From an uncultured Desulfuromonadales bacterium (GTDB lineage: Bacteria > Desulfobacterota > Desulfuromonadia > Geobacterales > Pseudopelobacteraceae), in NCBI GenBank assembly GCA_903868145.1, contig CAIPTY010000046.1:26213-90212 (forward strand): 64,000 nucleotides of DNA, read 5' to 3'. The translations under genes and the position numbers were made by a program. Under the pieces are notes generated by a model. The model did no database searches, was not told the origin of the DNA, and was given only the letters and a program-made list of their open reading frames with translations. Below are positions 26,132 to 35,000 of the stretch, piece after piece. Positions within the stretch are counted from its first letter, which is position 1. Each line of letters opens with the position of its first letter.

Positions 26132-26866
26132 TTACTCAATCGCTTTTTTGGCATCTTTGACAAACTGACTGGCGGGAAATTCCCTGATCAAGCGTCCAAA
26201 AGCCTCAACCCCTTTGGGTTTCTGGCCATCAGCCACGTAGGCCTTTCCAAGATACAACAGCACCTCATCCCGGCGCGGAGCCTCGGGGAAAGTCTTGAGC
26301 GCCGCCTCGAAGCGGGCTATGGCCGCAGGATACTTATCGGTACGGTAATAGAACCTTCCCACATAGATCTCGTATTGAAGCTGCTTGTCGCGACACTGCG
26401 CGATTTTTTCCTTTACCCCGGCGGTATTTTCGCCCCCTGGATACAGCTTCAGGTACGATTCCAGTATCAGCAGCGCGTTCTTGACCGGGGTCTGGTCTGT
26501 GTCGATCCGTTTGATCTGGTTGTAATGACTCAATGCCTGGCGATACAGGGCAAAACCCGCCTTTTCATGTTTCGGGTGCATCTTGCGGAAATCCTCGTAG
26601 GCGCCAGCCGCTTCGATGTATTTCTCATCAAGGAAATAGGCGTCGGCAATGTTGATTTCGGCCTGGGTGGACAGCTCCTGTGACTGATAGCTCTCCTTGA
26701 CCTTTTTCCAGAACTCTATGGCATCACCGTAGTTGCCTTTTTTAAAGGACTGTTCACCGGCTTTGAACTGCTCGTCAGGTGATTCGGGCGGTTTGGTGGT
26801 GGCGCATCCCTGGAGAAAAACAGCGGTAATCACGGAGAGAACGGCGATTTTGATCTGAATTTTCAT
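26132..26866 (-). CDS. bamD: Outer membrane assembly lipoprotein BamD-like
   Basis: This 244-residue lipoprotein has a signal peptide ending VFLQGCATT (lipobox Cys near 20). It then has tetratricopeptide-like repeats (AGEQSFKKGNYGDAIEFWKKV, AEINIADAYFLDEKYIEAAGAYEDF, GRFYYRTDKYPAAIARFEAAL). The length and fold match BamD, the essential helper of the BamA outer-membrane insertase. A YfiO/TolA-type tetratricopeptide lipoprotein is the alternative. The frame is open 62 codons upstream, but only ATG 26866 gives the lipoprotein signal. Confidence 0.85.
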   Translation of the reverse strand: MKIQIKIAVLSVITAVFLQGCATTKPPESPDEQFKAGEQSFKKGNYGDAIEFWKKVKESYQSQELSTQAEINIADAYFLDEKYIEAAGAYEDFRKMHPKHEKAGFALYRQALSHYNQIKRIDTDQTPVKNALLILESYLKLYPGGENTAGVKEKIAQCRDKQLQYEIYVGRFYYRTDKYPAAIARFEAALKTFPEAPRRDEVLLYLGKAYVADGQKPKGVEAFGRLIREFPASQFVKDAKKAIE

Positions 26867-26898
26867 GGCAATCCCCAAATAACTGCGAGTAGTGTAAT

Positions 26899-28233
26899 CT
26901 AATTGTCGAGTATGTCCCTGCCGCGACCGTCCGACAACAGCCGCGCAATGATATCGTGATTCAGCCAGAGGGCAGACGCCGCCGGGTTCCATGACGCATG
27001 GAGCATCAATCGACCGGTGGATTGAAAGACGATCCGCGATAATTCGGCGCATATCAACAGTTTCTGGTCCGTGTGCATACCCATCAGCTCTGCCGAACTT
27101 GCCAGCATCAGCTCGGCCTGCTCGCGGGTGTTGGGCTGCGGCCAGCTGTCATATTCGATAATATCAGACAGAATCGGGGATGACAGGTAGCTGTCGGCCC
27201 GCTTCAGCAGGTGATCGATCGTTTCCCCATCCTTCAGCATCTTCCGGCAGCGTTCAAACAACGGCGCGGAAGCAGCGTCTCCCAGTTCGCCCCGGATGGC
27301 GGTCAGGAGAGGATATAACGAAATTTCAACCCCCAGAAACAGCGCGCTGGAGTTGGTCTGGATCTCGGGACAGTTGAACACCGTCGCCACGATCCCCTGT
27401 CGCGTGGCATCGGCTGCGATATCCTCCAGGCGCATCTTGGCGATTCCCTGAACATATGGGGTGTAGGATTGCCAGCGGAACTCGCCTCCTACCAGAACGG
27501 CAGTGCCGTGATAGCCGTAGGCGGTGTAGCGCACCAGGCCTCCATCAGCGGAGATGCGGCCGCGCAGGTCGGCGGTTTCTTCTATCAGATAGCGGAAGGT
27601 ATCGGCGGTCACTTCATTGAAACTCGCGTCGCATAACCTGCCGAGTCCGCTGTCCCAGAAGGCGCCCGAGGAGAGATACTTGTCTCCGGTTCCTTTGAAT
27701 ATCCGATTCAAAAGCGGCATGAAGACCCGCGCCCGGGGAATTCCCCCCGCCATGGAATGGGCAAAAACAACGTTTGCGCCAGCCGGAATCAGCGAATCAA
27801 GCATCGATGCAACCTGTGAAATCGCGCTGCGGAACCGCGCCGAACCGGCAGCTCGAGCCTGCTGGATGAAATCATCATCAAACGCAATCGTATTCCAGTC
27901 GTCAGGCCGGGCCTTCTTGAGCTGTTCCGCCACGGACGGCTGTGCGGCCACCGACTCCATGTCAAAACCTGCTTCCAGCGGGATATTGATGATCTTTCCG
28001 CCCAGCAGCGCCTCACCGTCGGCACATTCGTCGCTGGTGAGAGGTCGCAGGGTGCCGTCCGCATCACGCCTGCCGACCGTTGTACCGATCACGGTCATGC
28101 CGAGTCGGCGAGCCTCGTCCACCAGGCCGTTTGCGTATCCGCGACCGAAGAGTTCGCCCGTCAGCACCAGCACATCTCCCGATCCGTATCCTGCCACTTC
28201 GGGCAATTGCTGCATCGGCCGATATTCCGTCAT
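26899..28233 (-). CDS. Conserved protein, possibly FabMG-type enoyl-ACP reductase family
   Basis: This 444-residue soluble protein starts with a Rossmann-like stretch VLVLTGELFGRGYANGLVDEARRLGMTVIGTTVGRR near residues 20-55 and continues with VVFAHSMAGGIPRARVFMPLLNRIFKG. From memory it resembles proteins labelled FabMG-family enoyl-ACP reductase in deltaproteobacteria; I cannot verify that here. If so it would act in fatty acid synthesis, fitting plsY nearby. AGGGAGG before ATG 28233 fixes the start, although the frame is open further up. It lies 32 bases upstream of bamD in the same direction. A near-palindrome at 28270-28286 sits in its promoter region. Confidence 0.55.
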   Translation of the reverse strand: MTEYRPMQQLPEVAGYGSGDVLVLTGELFGRGYANGLVDEARRLGMTVIGTTVGRRDADGTLRPLTSDECADGEALLGGKIINIPLEAGFDMESVAAQPSVAEQLKKARPDDWNTIAFDDDFIQQARAAGSARFRSAISQVASMLDSLIPAGANVVFAHSMAGGIPRARVFMPLLNRIFKGTGDKYLSSGAFWDSGLGRLCDASFNEVTADTFRYLIEETADLRGRISADGGLVRYTAYGYHGTAVLVGGEFRWQSYTPYVQGIAKMRLEDIAADATRQGIVATVFNCPEIQTNSSALFLGVEISLYPLLTAIRGELGDAASAPLFERCRKMLKDGETIDHLLKRADSYLSSPILSDIIEYDSWPQPNTREQAELMLASSAELMGMHTDQKLLICAELSRIVFQSTGRLMLHASWNPAASALWLNHDIIARLLSDGRGRDILDN

Positions 28234-28269
28234 TGATTCCTCCCTACAACGATTCAATCTGTCAAAAAA

Positions 28270-28286
28270 GTGAGAACTGTTCTTAC
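28270..28286. promoter_or_regulatory. Candidate operator GTGAGAAC-T-GTTCTTAC
   Basis: An inverted repeat with 8-base arms (one mismatch) lies in the divergent region between the FabMG-like gene and hypE, 37 bases before the former. Its position suits a repressor site; the protein is unknown. Confidence 0.35.
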
Positions 28287-28395
28287 CACGAACCGCCCCG
28301 GAATGTGAACAAAAAAACGGTTGCAGAGCACGTGACAAGGTTGTCTGTTCGTGGTATCGTCTCTCCACCCTCGTAAAGGAGCATCATATCCGAAG

Positions 28396-29409
28396 ATGAA
28401 CAGCGAACTCATTCTGCTTGGCCACGGAAGCGGCGGCAGACTCTCACACCAGTTGCTGGATGACCTGATCCTGCCGATCCTGAGCGGTTCGGCACAGGCG
28501 GGCCAGAACGATGCGGCGCTGCTTGAACCGGTCGCCGGGCGTCTTGCCTACACCACCGATTCCTTTGTGGTCGATCCGATCTTCTTTCCGGGCGGCACCA
28601 TCGGCAGCCTGGCCGTACACGGCACGGTCAACGACCTGGCCATGATGGGCGCACGACCGCTCTGGCTCAGTGTGGGGCTCATCATCGAAGAGGGTTTCGG
28701 CACAGCCGATCTCCGCACCATCCTCTCCGACATGCGCCGGGCAGCCGATGAGGCAGGAGTCAGCATTGTCACAGGTGACACCAAGGTCGTGCCGCGCGGC
28801 AAGGCGGATAAAATCTTCATCACCACCTCCGGCATCGGCGTCATCGAACACGACATAGCAATCCACGGGGCCAACGCCCGGCCCGGAGACGCCATCATCA
28901 TCAACGGCACCATCGGTGACCACGGCATTGCCGTCATGGCTAGCCGCGAGGGTCTCAAAGTCACCAGCGACATCCTCAGCGATTCAGCCGCCCTTAACAG
29001 CCTGACCGCAGAGATCATTGACGAGGCCGGCGTCTGTCTCCATGTGCTGCGCGACCCCACCCGTGGGGGTGTAGCCACAACCATCAAGGAAATCGCCCTG
29101 CAATCGTCCGTTGCCATCACCCTGCACGAGGAAAATATGCCGGTGAACCCGGCCGTTCGCGGTGTCTGCTCCATCCTGGGGCTGGATCCGCTCTTCGTGG
29201 CCAACGAAGGAAAACTGCTGGCAATCGTTGAGCCATCAGCCGCAGAACGTGTCCTGACCCGCATCAGACGGCATCCTCTGGGGAGACATGCGGCAATCAT
29301 CGGCTGTGTGACCGATGGTGACGCCGGACGGGTCAGCATGAAAACCTCCATCGGCGGCACACGCGCGGTGGAGATGCTTGCGGGCGAACAGTTGCCGCGC
29401 ATCTGCTGA
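28396..29409 (+). CDS. hypE: Hydrogenase maturation protein HypE
   Basis: This 337-residue protein of the AIR-synthase/SelD superfamily contains LGHGSGGRLSHQLLDDLI, YTTDSFVVDPIFFPGGTIGSLAVHGTVNDLAMMGA and RDPTRGGVATTIKEIA. It ends in PRIC, the C-terminal cysteine that HypE converts to thiocyanate for the cyanide ligands of NiFe hydrogenase. ATG 28396 gives the family N-terminus, though the ribosome binding site (AAAGGAG) is rather far upstream. The other hyp genes are not beside it. It may mature the hydrogenase whose HoxEFUY genes lie at 45.9 kb. Confidence 0.94.
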   Translation: MNSELILLGHGSGGRLSHQLLDDLILPILSGSAQAGQNDAALLEPVAGRLAYTTDSFVVDPIFFPGGTIGSLAVHGTVNDLAMMGARPLWLSVGLIIEEGFGTADLRTILSDMRRAADEAGVSIVTGDTKVVPRGKADKIFITTSGIGVIEHDIAIHGANARPGDAIIINGTIGDHGIAVMASREGLKVTSDILSDSAALNSLTAEIIDEAGVCLHVLRDPTRGGVATTIKEIALQSSVAITLHEENMPVNPAVRGVCSILGLDPLFVANEGKLLAIVEPSAAERVLTRIRRHPLGRHAAIIGCVTDGDAGRVSMKTSIGGTRAVEMLAGEQLPRIC

Positions 29410-29443
29410 ACCGCCACAGACAGGATACGACAGGAGAAACTAC

Positions 29444-29893
29444 ATGCAGAGAAAAGCCCAGATTGGCGACATCAAGAACATCCAGAAACTGCTCACCGCC
29501 TACGCGGCCAAGGGTGACATGCTCTCCCGTTCCCTTTCGGAACTGTATGAGTCGCTGCGCGATTATTATGTGGATGTGGACGGGGAGCGGCTGCTCGGTA
29601 CTGCAGCGCTGCACATACTCTGGGAGGATCTGGCCGAGGTTCGCTCAGTGGCGGTGGCGGAAGATGCCGGGCGCGCCGGCATCGGGAGCAGGCTGGTGCA
29701 GGCCTGTATTGCGGAGGCGCGAGAACTGGGGTTGAAGCGGGTGTTCTGCCTGACCTACAAGCCTGAATTCTTCAGCAAGCACGGTTTCCGGCTGGTTGAC
29801 AAATCCGAACTGCCCCACAAGGTCTGGAGCGACTGCATCAAATGCGTCAAATTTCCCGATTGTGATGAAAATGCCATGACCCTGGATCTGTAA
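29444..29893 (+). CDS. ArgA-type N-acetyltransferase (short N-acetylglutamate synthase)
   Basis: This 149-residue GNAT protein has the conserved stretches LLTAYAAKGDMLSRSLSELYE, ALHILWEDLAEVRSVAV, the acetyl-CoA loop GRAGIGSRLVQACIAEARELG and FFSKHGFRLVDKSELPHKVWSDC. This pattern is typical of the short ArgA-like N-acetylglutamate synthases that start arginine synthesis in bacteria without a full-length ArgA. AGGAGAAA precedes the ATG at 29444. It follows hypE by 34 bases. Its stop abuts the stop of the convergent metallo-hydrolase gene with no gap. Confidence 0.85.
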   Translation: MQRKAQIGDIKNIQKLLTAYAAKGDMLSRSLSELYESLRDYYVDVDGERLLGTAALHILWEDLAEVRSVAVAEDAGRAGIGSRLVQACIAEARELGLKRVFCLTYKPEFFSKHGFRLVDKSELPHKVWSDCIKCVKFPDCDENAMTLDL

Positions 29894-31357
29894 TCAGCTC
29901 CGAAGTTCTGAAAGACCCGCCCGCCGGTCTTCGACGATGATTCCCCGCGAGCCGCGTTCGTCCCGGCTCACCAACTCTACCCGCCCGTCGGCACGTTCCA
30001 CGTAATGAGCGGTATCGTCATCGGCCAGTTTGGGGAGGTATTTCCCGCCGATATCCTCGTAGATATCCACTCTGAAGAGCGCGGTTCCCTTTTCCAGATC
30101 CCACAGCCCCCCCAGATTCAGGACACCGTCATTATCATAGACCGTCACCCTTCCCTCCGGATTTCTGTAGCCGACAAAATATTTGCCTTCCTCCTTGTGG
30201 TACACAGCGGCATCCATCGGGCAGAGCCTGTCACCGACCACCTCACAGAGATCATTTTCCCTGATCAGGAACGTTTTTTCAGCCTTGCTCAAAGGCCACT
30301 CCGACGTCATCTTGTCGGGACTGTGGGTAAGCAGCGCCTTATCCTTCCGCAGTGTCGTCCGGTCGAGACAGCGATAATCGGTGTGAACGACGCTCTTGCG
30401 CGTGGCGATGTCGTGCACCACAAAGGTGTCATCGAACGAGACCAGTGCCTCCCGGTACCGCTCTGCGCTCCAGATGCGCTCGATGTAGTCGTTGATGTCG
30501 CCGTGAATAACCGGGGCGCGGTCAAATTCCTCCCGTGACATGTTCAGGCGCTGCGGCCGTTTTTCCGTCCGGAGGATCTGCCATAATTCGGTGTCGTGAG
30601 CCGTATCGCCGCTGAAAACCAGTGATTCCGACGCAGTCCTGAACCTCAGGCCGATACTCGGGACGCCGTGCCAGACCGGTGCATTGATCGCCTCAATCGT
30701 ATACCCGGACGGGTCGCGGTAGATATTCTGTTCCTCTTCATAAAAGACGGTTGAAGAAAAGGGATAGAACAGTTCCGGTTCGACCCATTCGCCGGAGTCC
30801 GGATCGCGGAAAAGCATCCGGGGTCTGCCGTTTCGGGAGCTGATCACGATCTTGGCACGGTCGGGGCCGACAAGCGTGCCGTCACGCTCCACGACCTCCA
30901 GCCGTGAGACCGTATCGGGATCCTCGCGGCGTATTATTCTGAATTTGGGACGGGGGCCGAGCAGGCTGAAATCGATATAGTCTTCATATCCAAGGTCAAC
31001 CACGCTTTTTGAATCACTGCTGAGGCTTGTGCAGAGCGCGGGCCCGGAGGCGGCTATGAGCCCTTCGTTTATGGTTTCAGTGGTGCAGATCCGCAGCTTG
31101 TGCGGGTAATCAGGGGCGTAGAGGCTGAAGAGCGCAAGATCGGTAAACCATCGTTTGTGGTCGTCATGGCAATGGGTGATGATCAAAGCCTTGATGGCTG
31201 TCAGGCCGTGTCCGCCGATCTGCTGGAACAGCGGAGAGCCGCAATCGATCAGAAAGCTGCTCCCCTTGATGGTCACCAGGTAGCCGATACTTTTTCCCAT
31301 GGTGGAAAACGGCCCGTAATCTCCCAGCACACGGACTGAAATCCCGTCGCTCCCCAT
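29894..31357 (-). CDS. Metallo-beta-lactamase-fold protein
   Basis: This 487-residue soluble protein has an N-terminal MBL domain with the metal-binding HxHxDH motif at residues 62-67 (HCHDDH) and a later FSGDTAHD (metal-bridging Asp). After about residue 300 there is a C-terminal region with no recognised domain (contains VVGDRLCPMDAAVYHKEEGKYFVGYRNPEGR and ends near RAGLSELRS). The large insert between the metal motifs is unusual. Substrates of such hydrolases include phosphodiesters and cyclic nucleotides; here it could act on the second messenger of the cluster's cyclase, as inference. Its ATG overlaps the FecR-gene stop (TGATG). It is the last gene of the minus-strand cluster. Confidence 0.75.
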   Translation of the reverse strand: MGSDGISVRVLGDYGPFSTMGKSIGYLVTIKGSSFLIDCGSPLFQQIGGHGLTAIKALIITHCHDDHKRWFTDLALFSLYAPDYPHKLRICTTETINEGLIAASGPALCTSLSSDSKSVVDLGYEDYIDFSLLGPRPKFRIIRREDPDTVSRLEVVERDGTLVGPDRAKIVISSRNGRPRMLFRDPDSGEWVEPELFYPFSSTVFYEEEQNIYRDPSGYTIEAINAPVWHGVPSIGLRFRTASESLVFSGDTAHDTELWQILRTEKRPQRLNMSREEFDRAPVIHGDINDYIERIWSAERYREALVSFDDTFVVHDIATRKSVVHTDYRCLDRTTLRKDKALLTHSPDKMTSEWPLSKAEKTFLIRENDLCEVVGDRLCPMDAAVYHKEEGKYFVGYRNPEGRVTVYDNDGVLNLGGLWDLEKGTALFRVDIYEDIGGKYLPKLADDDTAHYVERADGRVELVSRDERGSRGIIVEDRRAGLSELRS

Positions 31358-32025
31358 CACCTGATTCCGCAGGATTTGCTGTCCAGCGCCGGGATATTCA
31401 TATTCAGCCCCGGAGTTTGCGGAATAACAACGGGAATGGAATTGATGTCCTTCACGTAGACGTACACACCGGTGCCGAACGTCTGCGAACCGGCATTGCT
31501 GGTCACGACGATGGAACCTTCACGCACAAAGATATAGACACCGTCTGCAAGCCCGTCACAGGAGCCGGCCTGGCAGATTTTCAAGTCATACATGGTGCCG
31601 CGAACACCGATGGTGGCTGCCTGGGTTTTCATCCGGTAGGCATCGGGATTGCCCCGTTTGCCGACCTGACCGGTCACGGCCCGCAATCCGCCTTTGAGCA
31701 GGTTGAGGCCGGCACTGTCTTCCTTCGGTTTGTCCTTGTCAAAGGCATAGCTCTCCAGCACGAGAGTTGACCCCGGCCGCAGCGTAACTTCTGCGCCGTC
31801 GATGAACGTTACCCTGCCGTAGGTACGCTTTTCCGTGATGAGCGTATCACCCTCATCCACGGGTGATTTCACCGAAAGCGCACGTTTGACACCGGCGGCG
31901 CTATGAGCGAACAGCGGGCCGCTCAGGTGCGTGACTGTTCCAACCGTTCTGGCCAGTGCGGGCGCGGCGGTCAATATGAGCAGCATCAACGCTGTCGAGA
32001 GGATCTGGCACATAGTACGGGTCAT
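31357..32025 (-). CDS. Secreted FecR-domain protein
   Basis: This 222-residue protein has a signal peptide (about 1-25, ending APALA) and a FecR domain: GTVTHLSGPLFAHS, DEGDTLITEKRTYGRVTFIDGAEVTLRPGSTLVLE and TQAATIGVRGTMYDL. Here the domain is periplasmic and not linked to a sigma factor, as is usual for FecR proteins placed beside large exoproteins. Four cysteines near the C-terminal half (ICQAGSCDG, KSCGIR) could form disulphides. A GGAGG lies five bases before ATG 32025. It sits 26 bases after the TpsA gene and is probably a co-transcribed partner. Confidence 0.85.
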   Translation of the reverse strand: MTRTMCQILSTALMLLILTAAPALARTVGTVTHLSGPLFAHSAAGVKRALSVKSPVDEGDTLITEKRTYGRVTFIDGAEVTLRPGSTLVLESYAFDKDKPKEDSAGLNLLKGGLRAVTGQVGKRGNPDAYRMKTQAATIGVRGTMYDLKICQAGSCDGLADGVYIFVREGSIVVTSNAGSQTFGTGVYVYVKDINSIPVVIPQTPGLNMNIPALDSKSCGIR

Positions 32026-32051
32026 CATTGCCTCCATGGTTATTCGATCAA

Positions 32052-35000
32052 TCAGTTGCAGTACTGCCTGGAATCCTCACCACTCTTGTTCTTCATCTCC
32101 TCGGCTTCTTTTGCCAACCTGAGCTTTTCCTTGTCCCTGTCTTCCTCTGCCTGGGATTTGGGCAGGGTAGTGGGATCACTGGCATCTGTCGGCACGACGG
32201 CGATATTGATCCCCTGAACAACCGCTGAATCGGTCAAAATGATTGTGTCGGTGGTTATTGTCGGTGGCACCACGGGTGTTGTCGGTGGCACTACGGGAGT
32301 GGTCGAAGAATTCAGATTTGCCTTCCGGGTGATTGAACCGGTGGATGATGAGATCGCCGCGTTCTCCACGATGCCGTCTCCCGCTGACAGGGTGATATCC
32401 CCGTTGGCCGTGACCGGGCCGTTGATGGTCAGGATATCACCGGCGCCCGGGGTGCCGCTGGAACCCGCAGTCAGCGTGACCTTGCCGCCGGTCGCCGTGA
32501 CCCCGCCGGTGCCGATGGTAAGCGGGCTGTGGGCATTGATGGATACATCGATGCCGGAATGAGTATTATTCGGGGAAGCGGGCGTCGTGACCGCGCCGTA
32601 GTTGTCGAAGATGATGCTGCCAAGCGGGCTTCCGGCCAGGGAGGTCAGGGTCAGCGCACCGGGAGCTGCGGTAGTGTTGTTGACTATTACGATGTCGCCG
32701 CTGGTGGAGTCGGAGGCAGAGAGGGTGCTGACGGCGGTCGTGACGGGAGTGGCGACGGTTCCGATGCCGGTAGACGCCGACAGCGTGGCCTGTGATCCCT
32801 TGATGTTGGTTGAGGTGGACGCATTGGTGATGGCGCCGCCGGTGGATGTCACGGAAACCGTGCCGCCCGGATTGCTGATGCTCCCGAGGCCGATGTTCCC
32901 TGTGGAGGCGAGGGTGAAACCGCCGGCTCCGGCATTCTGCCCGCTGATGGAGCTGATGTTGGTGCCGGTATAATCAACCGTCCCCTTGATGGTGTTGGTC
33001 AGGTTGACCGTCTGTGCCTGATTGGCGCCGATAAGCGAGATGCCGGAGGTGGCGTTGGCGTTGAGCGTGGCGGCTGCGATCATGCCGCCGCTTCCCTGTA
33101 TGATGTTGCCATTGGCGGCAGAAAGATTGACAATCCCGCCCACATTGCCGAATGATGCGCTCCCCAGATCCATGACGCCGGAACCGCCACTGCCGGTGGA
33201 AAGCGTGACAGTGCTGCTGGTGCCCTGGATCGAACCCATGCCGAAGGTACCGCTGACGCCGGCGAGCGTAATACCGCCGGCGGAGGTGAGGCTGACCGTC
33301 GGAGCACCGGTAAGTGCCCCGATCAGAACCCGCGAACTGCCGTAGGTGCCGAGACTGCCGCCGGTCTCGGTAAAGCCGAGCGCCCCGACATTGATGGTGA
33401 CGTTGGAACCCGTGTCATTGCCGATGGCGGCCGATGAGGAAAATACCGAACTATGATAGGCATTTCCAGAGGGATCTGTTGCGGAACTCACCACGCTGTT
33501 GCCGGCGGTCATGCTCAGGGATGCGGTATCGATCGTCGTTGTGGTGGCTCCGCCCAGAGAAACAGGCGCCATGGTGCTTGCCCCGGTACCGGCAGTCAGG
33601 GTTATAGCAGCGGCCTTAATGACCTGGGAACCGTCGGATGAGAGGGATGCGCCGTTACCAATCGTGTAATCCTTGAGGGGATTTGTACTGGCGCTGGTGC
33701 CGGCAATGTTCACGCCGCCCGATGTACCGCCGATGAGAGAGATGCCGGGGCTGTTGCCCGTGGAACTGTAGATCATCTGCTGGGTGCCGGTACTGTTGTC
33801 TATACTTGCGTCATTGCCGTTGCCGAGCGAGCCCCCCACCAGGGCAATGGCGCCGCCACCCTTGAAGTCAATGGTCTGACTGCCGCCAAAGTTGCCGATA
33901 CCCGCGAAGTTGTTGCTGGAATAGCCACTGCAGGCAGTGCCGCAATTCGGTGAATAAGCGCCGCCCAGACCATTTCCGGAACCGCCGGTCAGGGAGAGCG
34001 ATGCATTATTGCTGAAGGTAATACTCTGATTGCCGGTAACGGGAGTGGCGGAGCCATAGTCTCCGTGACGTATGTACGCAAAGTTGTTGAAGCTGCCGGT
34101 GGTACCCCCGCCAATCAGGCTCAGGCTGCCGCCGATGGTGAATGACTGGTCGCCATACCCCATAATACCGGCAGAGTTGTTGGTACCGCCGCTCCCCGCC
34201 TGCAGCAGCAGGTTGCCGCCGATGGTAAATGCCTGGGTGCCATTGGCAGAAATTCCTGCGGAGTTGTTGGCACCGGTATTCCCCGCCAGCAGACTCAGGT
34301 TGCCGCCGATGCTGAAGGACTGGTTGCCGGTAGATGTTATCGACCGGGGCCCCTGTAGCGTCAGGGAGCCGGGGGTCTGCAACGTAAGGTTAGTGCTCGA
34401 AATGTTGCCGAGGAGACTCATGGTACCGCCGGAGATGAGGGTGACATTACCGGAGGCGTTGATTGCAGGAATAGACAGGGTAGTGATCTCGGTTGATTTG
34501 ATAATGAGTTCATTGCTGGTAATGCTCAGCGGCAGGGTCAAGCCTCCCCCTGCGGTGAGGGAAACAATATTGCCGGAAGCGAAAGGTACCGTCGAGGGAA
34601 GGGTAAGACTCCCGGTCGCATTGAACCTGAAGGGGGCGCTTGCGGTCAGGTAGAACGGATTGATGTTTGCGTTGCCGTTATGAGAGATATTTAAACCGGA
34701 AGTGCCCCCTAAAGAGGAAGAACCGATGTAGAAGTTCGTCGTACCGCTGACCGGTATCAGAGGACTGGTGTTGAAAATTGGAGCCGCCACGGTTCCAATG
34801 CCCCCTGTGGAGTTGCTTTGCAGGTAGATCGTATCCGACTGCATGAGACCGCTGCCCGGCGTCGAGATGTCATAGGCGCCCGCCGCATTCAGCGAAACGT
34901 TTGCACCCTTGACGGTTCCGCCAATGGCTATAGGGCCACCGCTGGTGGTGGAGATGTTCACTGATGAAGCAACTCCAGTGAGCGAACCTTGAATGAGCGA

